DNA of 64,000 nt from Methanoculleus horonobensis (GTDB lineage: Archaea; Halobacteriota; Methanomicrobia; Methanomicrobiales; Methanoculleaceae): contig NZ_BCNY01000015.1 of assembly GCF_001602375.1 (NCBI RefSeq), forward strand, positions 496,001 to 560,000, written 5' to 3'. The notes under the pieces are model-generated. The model was not told where the DNA came from. It saw nothing but the letters and a program-made list of their open reading frames with translations, and searched no databases. This document shows, one piece after another, positions 6,650 to 15,989 of the stretch (position 1 is its first letter; every line of letters starts with the position of its first letter). Position numbers and translations under genes: made by a program.

Positions 6650-7591
6650 ATGCCACGAAAGATCGGTGCACTCGTCTGTCTCGCTCTCGCGATCATAGTC
6701 GGGTGCGTATGGGTTCTTGGTCCGGGCCAGGTCCCGGAAAGCCCTCTTCCCGCCAGGGCGGGCGCAGGTGAAGACAGATACTCCCTCAACGCTGAGTTCC
6801 CGGAGGTGCGGGACTCGTACACGCTCTACCGGGCAGTCCCTGTCACCGTCACGGAAGAGCAGGTCCGGGAGGTTGCGGAGCGGTTCGGGCTTGCGGGGGA
6901 ACCGGGGACGATGAACAAAAAGACCGGGGAGTTCCTCCTCATCGATGCCTCGAAGGACCCGGAGGAGCAGGTATCGGTGTATGCACATTCCGGCGCCGTG
7001 GCCTACCACATCCCTGATCTGGAACTGCCGACCGAAGTGACCCGGCAGCCGGACCTTCCCTCGGATGCGGAGGCAGAGAAGATTGCGCTTGCGTTCCTGG
7101 AGAAGACCGGCATGCAGTCGCCGGATGCCCGGGTCGTGAAGACCGAGGTGAACCAGAAGCAGGAGGCCTGGGAAGCAGGTGCCACCGAGCCGAAGGTGTC
7201 GTACGACATCACCAAGGCAGTCAGGTTCGGCCGGTCACTCGACGGACTGCCGGTCTATGGCGACGAATTCGCGGCGATCCTGGGTGACGGCGGCAAGGTC
7301 GTCGGGCTCGTGAAAATCTGGCGTGAGGTGACGCCGGACGGGAATGTCAGCCTCCGATCCCCCGGGGAGGCGTATGAGGATCTTCGTGCAGCACGGACTG
7401 TCCGCCCTCACACGGGACAAGAGTACGATCAGATCACGATCGAGCATATCGCGATTGGTTACTGGATGGAGCCAAGGGGCTTTGTGCAGGACCTCGTTCG
7501 GCCGGTTTATGCGTTTTCCGGAACCGCGCTCCGGGACGGCGTTGAGGAACCGTATGTCGAATATGTCTTTGCCGATGAGGGGAAGCAGTGA
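6650..7591 (+). CDS. Secreted protein with PepSY/FTP-like features
   Basis: This 313-residue protein has an N-terminal hydrophobic segment (residues 6-24, LVCLALAIIVGCVWVLG) that may be a signal anchor; the GC near its end might also allow lipidation. The C-terminal half contains LDGLPVYGDEFAAILGDG and KVVGLVKIWREV. This resembles the GIPVfGxxhhVhhd-GkV pattern of thermolysin propeptide (FTP) and PepSY folds. The end (PVYAFSGTAL...EYVFADE) is typical of this architecture. The start follows the previous stop by one base, suggesting coupled translation. A role in binding or restraining a secreted peptidase is only an inference. Confidence 0.68.
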   Translation: MPRKIGALVCLALAIIVGCVWVLGPGQVPESPLPARAGAGEDRYSLNAEFPEVRDSYTLYRAVPVTVTEEQVREVAERFGLAGEPGTMNKKTGEFLLIDASKDPEEQVSVYAHSGAVAYHIPDLELPTEVTRQPDLPSDAEAEKIALAFLEKTGMQSPDARVVKTEVNQKQEAWEAGATEPKVSYDITKAVRFGRSLDGLPVYGDEFAAILGDGGKVVGLVKIWREVTPDGNVSLRSPGEAYEDLRAARTVRPHTGQEYDQITIEHIAIGYWMEPRGFVQDLVRPVYAFSGTALRDGVEEPYVEYVFADEGKQ

Positions 7592-7667
7592 GATCTACCC
7601 TTCTTCCCCGGTTTTTGGATATCCGTAGGAGAAATCTGCCCGCGGATACGCCCTCCGGAGTACCGGC

Positions 7668-8222
7668 ATGACTGAATTCGGCTTTACTCAGGTGGTTCTT
7701 GTGACTCTGGAGACCGTAGTTTCCCTGGGTCGGGTCTATCTCTTCCTCCTCGGCACATTTGCCGTTGTTCTCTTTCTCTGGTACGCCTGGCCCCGCCTCA
7801 CCGGCCGGGACCGGGGGCGGATCACGACAAAGGAGTATATCCTGATCGCCTTCAGTACCGTTCTCCTCTCCATGGCGATCCTGCTCCGCTGGCTCAGCCT
7901 CTCCCTGTGGGTGATCTCTACCCTTGCGGCCCTCTTCACCGCTGCTCTCTTCGTCTGGTTCTTTCGACCGTCCTTCACCGGGGGAAACATCCCGGTGCGG
8001 GAGTCTGCCTGGCTCGCTGTGGTCGTCTTCTGCCTGCCGCTACTGATCCTTTCCTGGTTCGGCATCGTCTCTTTTGTTCTGCTCCAGGTGCACGGTTCGT
8101 TCTTCCCGGCTATCGAGGTCTGGGTGTATCTGCTCGGGCTCGACGTCCTACTCCCGGTCCTCGGGATTCTCGTTCCACTCCGGCAGATTGGAAGCGCCCG
8201 AAAGCGGCGGCAGGGTGCTTGA
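7668..8222 (+). CDS. Multi-pass integral membrane protein, unknown
   Basis: The 184-residue product contains about five hydrophobic segments: residues near 8-42, 57-75, 78-97, 110-130 and 140-170. Short basic loops (RLTGRDRGR) lie between them and a basic tail (RQIGSARKRRQGA) follows. GGAG precedes the ATG by about 10 bp. There is no transporter or enzyme motif that I recognise. It lies in the exported-protein cluster, and the sequence after its stop holds only gene fragments. Confidence 0.75.
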   Translation: MTEFGFTQVVLVTLETVVSLGRVYLFLLGTFAVVLFLWYAWPRLTGRDRGRITTKEYILIAFSTVLLSMAILLRWLSLSLWVISTLAALFTAALFVWFFRPSFTGGNIPVRESAWLAVVVFCLPLLILSWFGIVSFVLLQVHGSFFPAIEVWVYLLGLDVLLPVLGILVPLRQIGSARKRRQGA

Positions 8223-8483
8223 CGATCTCTCGGCCTGGAACGGCACCTGTGTCGCGATGCATTTCCCGGTTCCAACGACATTCGAGACGAGTTATATCAT
8301 CGATGGGTCCCACGGGAGATCCCTATAGACGAAGCGATCTCCTTTCTGCATCTCGAGGACCAGCCGGAGAACATGATCATCACGCGGCTGGGGGATGGTT
8401 GCGGGGCCTGGGGCGCTTCACGTGGCCGCGACGAACTCCGGGACCTGGTCGACCCGTATCTGCCCGATCCGGCGGCTTCCTGA
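8223..8483 (+). pseudogene. Open coding-like fragment without a start
   Basis: Directly after the stop of the membrane protein, the same frame stays open for 86 codons to a TGA at 8481. It reads RDAFPGSNDIRDELYHRW, IPIDEAISFLHLEDQPEN and DELRDLVDPYLPDPAAS. Composition and third-position GC look coding, yet there is no ATG, GTG or ribosome site at its beginning. It is probably the rear part of a decayed gene, perhaps once joined to the transglutaminase remnant downstream. No family is recognised. Confidence 0.4.
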
Positions 8484-8536
8484 CAACGTGGGCAATCCAA
8501 CGGCATATAACGCATTTCCTTCTGCTCAAAATAGAC

Positions 8537-8947
8537 ATGTCCGACCTGTACACTATGGATCACCCATCCCCCATAGACGGGAAGTACGTGGGAGTCTGCG
8601 ATGAGTATGGGACTCTGTACACCGCTTCCACCCGGGCGCTGGGCATCCCGACGCGGTTCCTGTCGTTCACCATGCAAGAAGTGTCTACTGGTAATGTATC
8701 AGGGCATGCCATCGCAGAATCGTGGAATGGAAATGCCTGGATACACTCGGATCCGACGTGGAACTCGTTTGATAACCCGCAAGTTTATAAGACAGCAGGA
8801 AACACTCACATCAACATCACTGTCTACGGTGACGCCGATGACTCCTATTACACCCTGGATCCGAACGACCCGACCGGCGACGGCATTCTTAGGTATGAAG
8901 ACTTCAGAACACAGATTCTCCTCGGAGAGGTTCCGAGGTACAATTAA
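8537..8947 (+). pseudogene. N-terminally truncated transglutaminase-like protein
   Basis: From the ATG at 8537 a 136-residue product carries the core of the transglutaminase/protease superfamily. This comprises Cys in YVGVCDEYGTLYTASTRALG, His in VSGHAIAESWNG and Asp in WIHSDPTWN, all in the right order and spacing. The region N-terminal to the catalytic Cys, normally 50-100 residues or more, is missing, as is a signal peptide. Upstream sequence is broken into other frames. A TATA-like CATATAA near 8500 could still allow expression. I call it a pseudogene, but a short functional form cannot be excluded. Confidence 0.6.
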
Positions 8948-8956
8948 CCCTTTTTT

Positions 8957-9814
8957 ATGAAGAAAGATATTGTCCTTCTGGCACTCGGGCTCGTCATTGC
9001 GGTACTCGCTTGCAGCGCCTCTGCAGGTGCAGTAGTGACGCCCCTTCCCGGACAGGGAAACCAGACCCAGATCCTGTACGGGGTCCACCCGAACGCGAAG
9101 ACCAACGAGACGATTACCGCGTTCATAGCCGAACACGGAGAGATCTGGTGGCATGAGGGTGTGTACAATCACACCCACAAGTACGTGTACGTCGTGCCGG
9201 CGAACGCCTGCGAAGAACAGCTCGTCTACTTTAACCGGATAGCCGATGAACACGGCGGCGAACAGTCTATTGAACGCATCTGGATTATCGGCTGCGACGA
9301 GGCGATGCCCCTGGCCGCAGAGCTCCGGTTCCCGGAGATCTTTGCGAAGTACCCGGCGCTCAGCAACGATGCAGAGCTGCGGTCGTACATTGAGAGTCAA
9401 TCCCCAAACCGCTATGAGGAGGTTACGGCCAGGCCTTCGCGTGCGCAGGTCTATTTCATCAACGATACCGGCGTGTTCACGGAGTACATCGTCCTCCTCT
9501 CAGGAGGAGAGATTGTCTCTACAACATACGTCTCGGAGGAGAACCTCACGGTCGGGAGAGCCGAAGCGGAGGCGCAGGCCCTCTCCGGACAGCCCCCGGG
9601 CGCCAGCGTCGAGAACATCGTGCTGAAAGTCTACGGCGGCGACCGGATTGTCTGGGAGATTACCGTTCGAGCCGATCAGAAGACCGATGTTGTGCAGGTC
9701 CCTTCGGATCTGGCGTCCGGGCAGTCGATCCAGACAACGACGCCGGGGTTTGGGGCGGTCTTCGCGGTTCTTGGTGCCGGGGTGGGTTTTGTCCTGTACC
9801 GGAGGCGGAGATAG
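8957..9814 (+). CDS. Surface protein with PGF-CTERM sorting signal
   Basis: The 285-residue product begins with a signal peptide (IVLLALGLVIAVLACSASAG). It ends with TTTPGFGAVFAVLGAGVGF followed by LYRRRR. This is the PGF-CTERM tripartite signal: a Thr-rich linker, the PGF motif, a hydrophobic helix and a basic end. Archaeosortase A processes such proteins and attaches them to the cell surface lipid. The ectodomain has N-x-S/T sites and a C-terminal module (residues 150-255) reminiscent of repeats in other methanogen surface proteins. The ATG follows a T-run directly and has no ribosome site, so initiation may be leaderless. Ectodomain function unknown. Confidence 0.82.
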   Translation: MKKDIVLLALGLVIAVLACSASAGAVVTPLPGQGNQTQILYGVHPNAKTNETITAFIAEHGEIWWHEGVYNHTHKYVYVVPANACEEQLVYFNRIADEHGGEQSIERIWIIGCDEAMPLAAELRFPEIFAKYPALSNDAELRSYIESQSPNRYEEVTARPSRAQVYFINDTGVFTEYIVLLSGGEIVSTTYVSEENLTVGRAEAEAQALSGQPPGASVENIVLKVYGGDRIVWEITVRADQKTDVVQVPSDLASGQSIQTTTPGFGAVFAVLGAGVGFVLYRRRR

Positions 9815-10064
9815 GGCCAGAATTACGGATGCCCTTTTTTGTTGTTCAACAACCCGGTTACCTGCTCTCGCCGCCGTGTAAGCCTTTCCGTCGTCCGGAG
9901 CGGCACTCTTTTCTGGCCCCCTTGCGGTCGCATTTGGGGTCGAAGGCAATCTGGTGAACCCAATGTGTAGATGCGCGGCACAGAAAGGGTTTATAGAAGA
10001 GCGTTGACTTTTCCGTCATGAATACCGGGTTCGGTGTCCCGGGACGCGACAGAAGGTGAAATCG

Positions 10065-10373
10065 ATGGAAGAAAGGCGATTCATAAGCGGTATCGGTCGG
10101 AGGGGGTTGATCTCTGTCGCCCTGCTGCTCTTCATCCTGGCCGGCAGCGGCATAGCGTGCGCATCTCCGGGTGGAGAACCTCCGGCCGATGCGGGGGAGG
10201 GCCGGGAGGCCGTGCTGGCGGAGCCCGGAGATACGACGACGTATCACGGTTCCGAAAGTGCGTCCACCATCTTCTACAACCCCGTGCACCTCGCGTGCGG
10301 CCTGGGAGCCGTGATCGTGCTCGCGGTGGGCTACTTCCTCATCCGGAGGTCCCGCGGGAAGGACGCACCGTGA
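10065..10373 (+). CDS. Small exported protein with C-terminal membrane anchor
   Basis: The ATG at 10065 follows AGGTG by 6 bp; a GTG nine bases upstream in frame is the alternative. The 102-residue protein has an N-terminal hydrophobic stretch (residues about 11-30, GLISVALLLFILAGSGIACA), a short acidic Pro/Gly-rich middle, and a C-terminal helix (residues about 75-93) followed by RRSRGKDAP. Both ends can sit in the membrane. Upstream, GGTTTATAG near 9990 is a likely TATA box. No family is recognised. Confidence 0.65.
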   Translation: MEERRFISGIGRRGLISVALLLFILAGSGIACASPGGEPPADAGEGREAVLAEPGDTTTYHGSESASTIFYNPVHLACGLGAVIVLAVGYFLIRRSRGKDAP

Positions 10374-10577
10374 GTCTGCTCTTCTTTCCGGCCGTCGCCT
10401 TCGTCCCTGAATAGCCGTTCGTTCTCATAGCCCCGATGGGTCATCCGGGAAGAGGGATCTCCGGCGAGAGCGACTTCCTCTCAGCCGCTCGGACAGCATG
10501 AGTTACCGCTCTGCCGTTCTTCCCCGCGCGCAGAACAACAACCCTTAAGAGCAACCCTATAAGAGATACTACCTAAG

Positions 10578-11483
10578 ATGCTCGATCAGTTCAAGGGCTG
10601 TCTCCTCGGGGCCGCCATCGGGGACGCGCTCGGCATGGCGCGGGAGAGCACGCCGCCGGACTTCCAGCGCCTCCACGAGGGATACCGCCGGCCGTGGCGG
10701 GGGCACCCGAACACGGGGCTGAAACCCGGGCAGTTCACGGACGATACCCAGATGATGCTCCTCGTCGCCGGGATGCTCGCCGACGGCACCTACTCCGAGA
10801 AGGCATACGCGGCCGCCCTTGCCCGGATGTACATGAACGAGGAACTCCGGTTCCCCGACGGCGCCGTTGACGCCGCGTGCCGCCACCTCCTTCTCTCCGG
10901 CGGCAAACCGGGCGGCGTCTCCTCCAATACCGCCGGCTGCACCGGGATCGCCGTCCCGTTTGGCCTCCTCTACGGCGACCCCATCGACGTCACCGAACGG
11001 GTGGTCCAGGCCTGCAGCGTCACCCATACCCACCCGGCGGCGCACGCGGGAGCGGTCACCGTCGCGATGCTCGTCCACCACGCCGTCCGCGGCCGCTCCG
11101 ACGCCCTCGAGCTCGCCGGGAAGCATGCCGCCCTCGAGGACGTCGCCCTCGGCAACAAGGTTCGCGACGCCGTGAATCTTGCAAACGAGGGGATCAGCCT
11201 CGAGAGCGCGCTCTCGGTGATAGGGAACGACGTCACCGTCTACCAGACCGTTCCGCTCGCCTTCTTCCTGATCAGCAGAATCAAAGACGTCACGGCCCTC
11301 CTCACCACCGCGGCGCACGTCGGCGGGAACACCGACACCATCGCGCTCATCTGCGGGGCATACGCGGGCGCCGTCTACGGGAGATCCGCCCTCCCGCCCG
11401 ATCTCCTCGAAGGGCTCGAGGGAAGAGACGAGATCGAGTCCCTGGCCGCCCGCCTCTACGAACGCTGCACCGCAAAGCCTTAA
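10578..11483 (+). CDS. ADP-ribosylglycohydrolase (DraG/ARH family)
   Basis: The 301-residue protein shows the family's metal-binding landmarks in order: GAAIGDALGMARE at the N-terminus, FTDDTQMMLLVAGML near residue 55, SVTHTHPAAHAGAVTVA in the middle, and HVGGNTDTIALICGAYAGA at about residue 255. These Asp/Thr residues bind two Mg ions in enzymes that remove ADP-ribose from proteins or small molecules. Length is normal. A CCTATAAGAG box at 10556-10565 lies about 20 bp before the ATG, implying a leaderless mRNA. No ADP-ribosyltransferase partner is visible nearby, so the substrate is open. Confidence 0.9.
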   Translation: MLDQFKGCLLGAAIGDALGMARESTPPDFQRLHEGYRRPWRGHPNTGLKPGQFTDDTQMMLLVAGMLADGTYSEKAYAAALARMYMNEELRFPDGAVDAACRHLLLSGGKPGGVSSNTAGCTGIAVPFGLLYGDPIDVTERVVQACSVTHTHPAAHAGAVTVAMLVHHAVRGRSDALELAGKHAALEDVALGNKVRDAVNLANEGISLESALSVIGNDVTVYQTVPLAFFLISRIKDVTALLTTAAHVGGNTDTIALICGAYAGAVYGRSALPPDLLEGLEGRDEIESLAARLYERCTAKP

Positions 11484-11508
11484 GATTCTATAAAAGACAC
11501 CTCCTCTT

Positions 11509-12495
11509 ATGGAAATTGCGATTATCGGTGCATCCGGATACACCGGCGGCGAGCTGATGCGGCTCCTACTGCACCACCCGTCCGCGGACGTCGTCGCGGC
11601 GACGTCCCGGAAACTGGACGGCACCCCCGTCGCCTCGGTGCATCCCCATCTCCGGGGACTGACCGATCTCGTCTTCCGGAACACGGAGGCCGGCGAGATC
11701 GACGCCGACTTTGCCTTTCTCGCCGTACCGCACACGGCGGCGATGAAGGTTGCCGGGACGCTTGCAGAGCGCGGGATCAAAACCGTCGACCTCTCGGCCG
11801 ACTACCGTCTCGCGAAGGACGTCTACGAGAAGACCTACGGTGTAACCCACACCGCCTACTTCGAGGCGCCCTACGGCCTCCCCGAACTCCACCGCGACGA
11901 GGTCCGCGGCGCCTCGTTCGTCGCGAACCCGGGCTGCTTCCCGACGGGAGCGACGCTTGCGGCGGCACCGCTCGCGAAACTCGCTCACACCATCATCTAC
12001 GACTCGAAGACCGGGGTTTCGGGCGCGGGAACCTCCCCCTCCGCGACCACTCACTACCCGAACGTCGGCGACAACTTCACCGCCTACAAGTGGACGAGCC
12101 ACCGCCACCTCGCGGAGATGAAGCAGGAAGCCGCCCGGCTCGGCTCGAACGCCCGGTGCTACTTCACGCCCCACCTCCTCCCGGTGAACCGGGGCATCCT
12201 GACGACGGCCCACCTCCTCCTCGACGAGCCGATGGGGCAGGACGAGGTCGAGGCACTCTATAAGAAGTTCTACGCAGACGAGTTCTTCGTCCGTTACCAG
12301 AGACCGACCCTTGCGGCCGTCCGGGGAACGAACTTCTGCGACGTCGCCGTCGAGAGCGAGGGCGACCGGGTCGTCGCGGTCTCGGCGATCGACAACCTGG
12401 TCAAGGGCGCGAGCGGCCAGGCGATCCAGAACATGAACCTGATGTGCGGGTTTGCGGAAGACACCGGTCTGCGCACCGCCGGGATGCTCCCCTGA
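11509..12495 (+). CDS. argC: N-acetyl-gamma-glutamyl-phosphate reductase
   Basis: The 328-residue enzyme catalyses the NADPH-dependent reduction of N-acetylglutamyl phosphate to the semialdehyde in arginine synthesis. The NAD(P)-binding motif [16 protein letters not shown] opens the protein. The catalytic Cys is in [15 protein letters not shown], and the downstream [11 protein letters not shown] and HYPNVGDNF signatures are present. A TTCTATAAAAG box just after the ADP-ribosylglycohydrolase stop (about 11487-11497) gives it its own promoter. It leads the cluster argC-CBS-argJ-argB. Confidence 0.96.
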   Translation: MEIAIIGASGYTGGELMRLLLHHPSADVVAATSRKLDGTPVASVHPHLRGLTDLVFRNTEAGEIDADFAFLAVPHTAAMKVAGTLAERGIKTVDLSADYRLAKDVYEKTYGVTHTAYFEAPYGLPELHRDEVRGASFVANPGCFPTGATLAAAPLAKLAHTIIYDSKTGVSGAGTSPSATTHYPNVGDNFTAYKWTSHRHLAEMKQEAARLGSNARCYFTPHLLPVNRGILTTAHLLLDEPMGQDEVEALYKKFYADEFFVRYQRPTLAAVRGTNFCDVAVESEGDRVVAVSAIDNLVKGASGQAIQNMNLMCGFAEDTGLRTAGMLP

Positions 12496-12505
12496 GGTGA
12501 CGGCG

Positions 12506-12991
12506 ATGAAGGTAAGAGACGTTATGACCCCGGACCCCGTGACCGTCCGGGTCGCTTCAACGGTGAGCGAAGCAGCCGGACTGCTCCGGAAGTACCATAT
12601 CGGCGGGCTTCCCGTGATGGACGGCGACCGGGTGGCGGGTATCGTCACCGAGACGGACATCCTCTCGCTCCTCGATACCGGGGACATCTCCGACGACCTC
12701 TGGCTCCCGTCGCCGCTCGAGGTGATCGAGGTCCCGGTCAGGGAGTTCATCAACTGGGAGCGGACGAAGCGGGCGCTCACCGATATCGGCAACATGGAGG
12801 TTCGGCGGGTGATGAGCAGCCCGGTCATCGCCATCGACGAGGATTCGGATATCGCCGATGCGGCTTCCCTGATGCTCCGCGAGGGTATTGCACGCCTCCC
12901 GGTTCTCCGCGACGGAAGACTGGTCGGGATCGTCACCCGGGCGGATATCGTCCACGGCCTCGGGGCGTCTTCGGGGGAGGGGTCGTCATGA
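12506..12991 (+). CDS. Tandem CBS-domain protein inside the arginine operon
   Basis: The 161-residue product starts at the ATG 10 bp after argC, behind GAGGTGA. It consists only of two CBS domains. The first begins VRDVMTPDPVTVR and ends VAGIVTETDIL; the second begins VRRVMSSPVIAID and ends VGIVTRADIVHGLG. CBS pairs bind adenosine nucleotides or S-adenosylmethionine. Its stop overlaps the start of argJ (ATGA), so it is translationally coupled to it. I infer a nucleotide- or SAM-responsive regulator of the arginine pathway or of an unlinked enzyme. Confidence 0.92.
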   Translation: MKVRDVMTPDPVTVRVASTVSEAAGLLRKYHIGGLPVMDGDRVAGIVTETDILSLLDTGDISDDLWLPSPLEVIEVPVREFINWERTKRALTDIGNMEVRRVMSSPVIAIDEDSDIADAASLMLREGIARLPVLRDGRLVGIVTRADIVHGLGASSGEGSS

Positions 12992-14127
12992 AGAGCATCT
13001 GTGCGGTCGAGGGCGTCAGCGCCTGGGGTATCAAGGAAGGCAAATTCGGGCTCGCGCTGATCCGGGCGAGCGGAACCGCGGCCGGGGTCTTCACGTCGAA
13101 TAAGATGCGGGCGGCCCCGGTCGAGGTGATGATGGAGCGGATGAAGAGAGGAACTCTTGACGCCGTCGTCGTCAACAGCGGGTGCGCGAACGCCTACACC
13201 GGCGAGCGGGGCTACCGCGACGCGGTGGAGATGTGCGAGGTGGCGGGCGGAGCGCTCGGCTTCGACCCGGCATCGGTCGGCGTCGCGAGCACCGGGGTGA
13301 TCGGGCGCTACCTCGACCTCCCCCTGATCCGCGACCAGTGCGGGCGGGTCGCATCCCTCCTTGCCCGGAGCGCAGAGGCCGAGGATGCGGCGGCGAAGGC
13401 GATCATGACGACCGACACGTTCCCGAAACACGCCCTCGTCCGGACGGAGTCGTTCTCCGTCGGCGGGATCACCAAAGGAAGCGGGATGATCGCCCCGAAC
13501 ATGGGAACGATGCTCGCGTTCATCTACACCGATGCCGAGGTGGAGGCTCCTGTTCTCTCGGATATCCTTCGCCAGGCGACCCGGCGGTCGTTCAACCGGG
13601 TCGTCGTCGACGGCGACACCAGCACGAACGACGTCGCCCTCTGCACCGCGACCGGCGCCGCGGGCCGGGTTGACCGGGCCGAGCTCGCGAAGGCCGTCGA
13701 GACCGTCTGCCGCGACCTTGCGGTCCAGATCGCCCGCGACGGTGAAGGGGCGACGAAACTCCTCGAGATGACCGTCCGCGGTGCTCCCGACGAGGACGCC
13801 GCCGCCGCCGTGGCCCGGACGGTCATCGCCTCCCCGCTCGTCAAGACCGCGATCTACGGCGAAGACCCGAACTGGGGCCGGGTGGTCGCGGCGGCGGGAA
13901 GGGCCGGCGTGGAGTTCGACCCCTACGCCGTCTCGCTCTCGGTCGGGGAGATACCGCTCGTCCGCCGCGGCGAGATCGTCGCCGACCTCGGGGCGGCGAA
14001 AGCCGCGATGCGCGGTGCGACCGTCGCGTTCGACCTCGACCTTGCGGCAGGCGACGGAACGGCGACCGCGTGGGGGTGCGACCTCACCGAGAAGTACGTA
14101 GAGATCAACGGGAAGTACACGACATGA
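12988..14127 (+). CDS. argJ: Glutamate N-acetyltransferase / ornithine acetyltransferase
   Basis: The 379-residue ArgJ recycles the acetyl group from N-acetylornithine to glutamate. The self-cleavage region reads [16 protein letters not shown]. The Thr after Gly is the nucleophile; most family members have Ala-Thr here. Other signatures are [14 protein letters not shown] near residue 60, VDGDTSTND at about 205 and [10 protein letters not shown] at about 290. It overlaps the CBS gene and argB by ATGA junctions. Length and motifs are normal, apart from the Gly in place of Ala. Confidence 0.95.
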   Translation: MKSICAVEGVSAWGIKEGKFGLALIRASGTAAGVFTSNKMRAAPVEVMMERMKRGTLDAVVVNSGCANAYTGERGYRDAVEMCEVAGGALGFDPASVGVASTGVIGRYLDLPLIRDQCGRVASLLARSAEAEDAAAKAIMTTDTFPKHALVRTESFSVGGITKGSGMIAPNMGTMLAFIYTDAEVEAPVLSDILRQATRRSFNRVVVDGDTSTNDVALCTATGAAGRVDRAELAKAVETVCRDLAVQIARDGEGATKLLEMTVRGAPDEDAAAAVARTVIASPLVKTAIYGEDPNWGRVVAAAGRAGVEFDPYAVSLSVGEIPLVRRGEIVADLGAAKAAMRGATVAFDLDLAAGDGTATAWGCDLTEKYVEINGKYTT

Positions 14128-14993
14128 AACGAGAAGACGTGCTGATGGAGGCACTCCCTTACATCCAGAAGTTTTACGGCAAGACGATCGTGATCAAGCT
14201 CGGCGGCCACGCGATGGTCGACCAGAGCATCCTCGAGACGGTTATCCGGGACGCCGTTCTTCTCCGCTACGTCGGGATGAAGGTCGTCCTGGTTCACGGC
14301 GGGGGGCCGGAGATCACCACGAAGATGCAGGCGATGGGCAAAGAGCCCAAATTCGTCGGGGGGCTCCGGATCACGGACGCCGAGACGCTCGAGATCGCCC
14401 AGATGGTTCTTGTAGGCAAGATCAACGACGGCATAGTCTCCCTCATCGCGAACTGCGGCACCCGTGCGGTCGGGATCTCCGGCAACGACGGCAACCTCCT
14501 CATCGCCCGGAAGATGGAGCCGCAGCGGGTGAAGGTCGGGGAGGTCGAACAGGAGGTGGATCTCGGCCAGGTCGGCGAGATCGAGGAGGTCGACCCCGAG
14601 GTGCTCCACTGCCTCCTCGCCCAGAACTACATCCCGGTGGTGGCCCCGATCGCCATCGACCGGCAGGGGAGGAGCCTGAACATCAACGCCGACACCGCCG
14701 CCGCGGAGATCGCGATCGCTCTTGGCGCATTCAAACTGGTCAACCTAACAGACGTCGACGGCGTGATGGACGCCGACCGGACGACGGTCTACCACCGGCT
14801 CTCCCTTACCGAAGCGGAGACGATGATCAGCAACGGAATCATCGCCGGCGGGATGATCCCGAAGCTCGACGGGTGCATGAAGGCGGTCAGGAGCGGGGTT
14901 ACGAGCGCCCACGTCGTGAACGGCAACAAGGAGCACAACCTGCTCCTCGAACTCTTCACCAACCAGGGCGTCGGGACGATGCTCACCCTCTAA
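14124..14993 (+). CDS. argB: Acetylglutamate kinase
   Basis: The 289-residue kinase phosphorylates N-acetylglutamate. Key motifs are [11 protein letters not shown] near residue 25, [11 protein letters not shown] near 60, [32 protein letters not shown] and LTDVDGVM. The ATG at 14124 overlaps the argJ stop (ATGA). It is the final gene of the group and ends just before the convergent chorismate mutase. The other arginine genes are not in the window. Confidence 0.96.
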   Translation: MKREDVLMEALPYIQKFYGKTIVIKLGGHAMVDQSILETVIRDAVLLRYVGMKVVLVHGGGPEITTKMQAMGKEPKFVGGLRITDAETLEIAQMVLVGKINDGIVSLIANCGTRAVGISGNDGNLLIARKMEPQRVKVGEVEQEVDLGQVGEIEEVDPEVLHCLLAQNYIPVVAPIAIDRQGRSLNINADTAAAEIAIALGAFKLVNLTDVDGVMDADRTTVYHRLSLTEAETMISNGIIAGGMIPKLDGCMKAVRSGVTSAHVVNGNKEHNLLLELFTNQGVGTMLTL

Positions 14994-15005
14994 CTCTTTT
15001 TCCTC

Positions 15006-15290
15006 TCACGGCAGATTGCCGTCGCCGCTGCACTCCCGCTGCCGCTCCTCGCTCATATCGATCAGGATCTCGAAGACCCTCCGGACGGCGACCGGGTCGA
15101 TCCGGCTCTCGACGGCGTAGGTGAAGACCCGGTCGAGGACGATCTTTCGCTGCGCCGGATCATGGATGGAGAGACCCTCCTCCTGCTTGATCCTCGCGAC
15201 CTCGGCCGCACGTCTCTGCCGTTCCGCAACCAGATCGATGATTTTCTCGTCGATCTCGCGGATATCGTTCCTGACGGCATCTAGGGACAT
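15006..15290 (-). CDS. Chorismate mutase (AroQ type)
   Basis: The 94-residue protein converts chorismate to prephenate. The start MSLDAVRNDIREIDEKIIDL and the following ERQRRAAEVARIKQEEGLSI reproduce the first helix of AroQ mutases. This includes an Arg near residue 8, and Arg26 and Lys35 as active-site candidates. The C-terminal helices (RVFEILIDMSEERQRE) complete the three-helix fold. The ATG at 15290 is preferred over longer upstream frames because they lack ribosome sites and run into the neighbouring promoter. It is monofunctional and converges with argB. Confidence 0.9.
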   Translation of the reverse strand: MSLDAVRNDIREIDEKIIDLVAERQRRAAEVARIKQEEGLSIHDPAQRKIVLDRVFTYAVESRIDPVAVRRVFEILIDMSEERQRECSGDGNLP

Positions 15291-15383
15291 ACTACATGAT
15301 TGACCGCGGCCGGTGAATAAACCTGACGGGTCGTGCCCGGTGAGGCGAAGGATATTATCGTGCCGGGACAAACCTGATATCCG

Positions 15384-15974
15384 ATGCTGGAACGAATACC
15401 GCTGCGTGAACGCCGGGATCTCCTGATCGCGTGGCTTGCCATCTCGATCGCCTTCACCCTGATCTACGTCAGGGGCGGAGTGGACTTCATGGGGTTGGTC
15501 TTCTTCTTCGTGATGTCGCTCGTCACGGTGGGCGTCGCCTTCGTCCTGCACGAGCTGGCGCATAAGTTCGCCGCGATGCGCTACGGCTACTGGGCCGAAT
15601 TTCAGAAGGACAACCAGATGCTCCTCGTCGCCGTGGTGATGGCGGCGCTCGTCGGGGTCGTCTTTGCGGCGCCGGGAGCGACCTACGTCTACGGGAACGC
15701 GACGCGAACGGAGAACGGCCGGATATCGGCGGCGGGCCCGATCACGAACCTCCTCCTCTGCATACCCTTCGCGGCGCTGATGCTCTTCGGCGGCGGCGGA
15801 CTCATCGCTCTCGTCGGCCTCGTCGGCCTCCGGATCAACGCGATGATCGCGACCTTCAATATGCTCCCGATCAGCGTGCTCGACGGGCGGAAGGTTCTCG
15901 CCTGGAACCCGGCCGTCTTTGTCGTGCTCATCGCCGCCTCCATCGGGCTCCTCGTCTGGTCGCTCCTCCTCTGA
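15384..15974 (+). CDS. Site-2-type membrane metalloprotease (M50 family)
   Basis: The 196-residue protein has about five transmembrane segments. Zinc ligands are in VAFVLHELAHKFAAMRYG (His56, Glu57, His60), and the third ligand Asp is in PISVLDGRKVLAWNP near residue 168. Such enzymes cut within the membrane, and this short class lacks PDZ or CBS domains. The AAGPITNLLL segment matches the conserved GP-x-N loop. It converges with the large histidine kinase, 15 bp apart. The substrate is unknown. Confidence 0.9.
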   Translation: MLERIPLRERRDLLIAWLAISIAFTLIYVRGGVDFMGLVFFFVMSLVTVGVAFVLHELAHKFAAMRYGYWAEFQKDNQMLLVAVVMAALVGVVFAAPGATYVYGNATRTENGRISAAGPITNLLLCIPFAALMLFGGGGLIALVGLVGLRINAMIATFNMLPISVLDGRKVLAWNPAVFVVLIAASIGLLVWSLLL

Positions 15975-15989
15975 GGAACTACCTTTTTT

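Noticed and set aside
11566-14154. An 862-codon open frame on the minus strand across argC, the CBS gene and argJ
   Set aside because: It is the antisense shadow of GC-rich genes: composition is Arg/Pro/Gly/His-rich, no ribosome site or domain, and the plus strand encodes certain enzymes.
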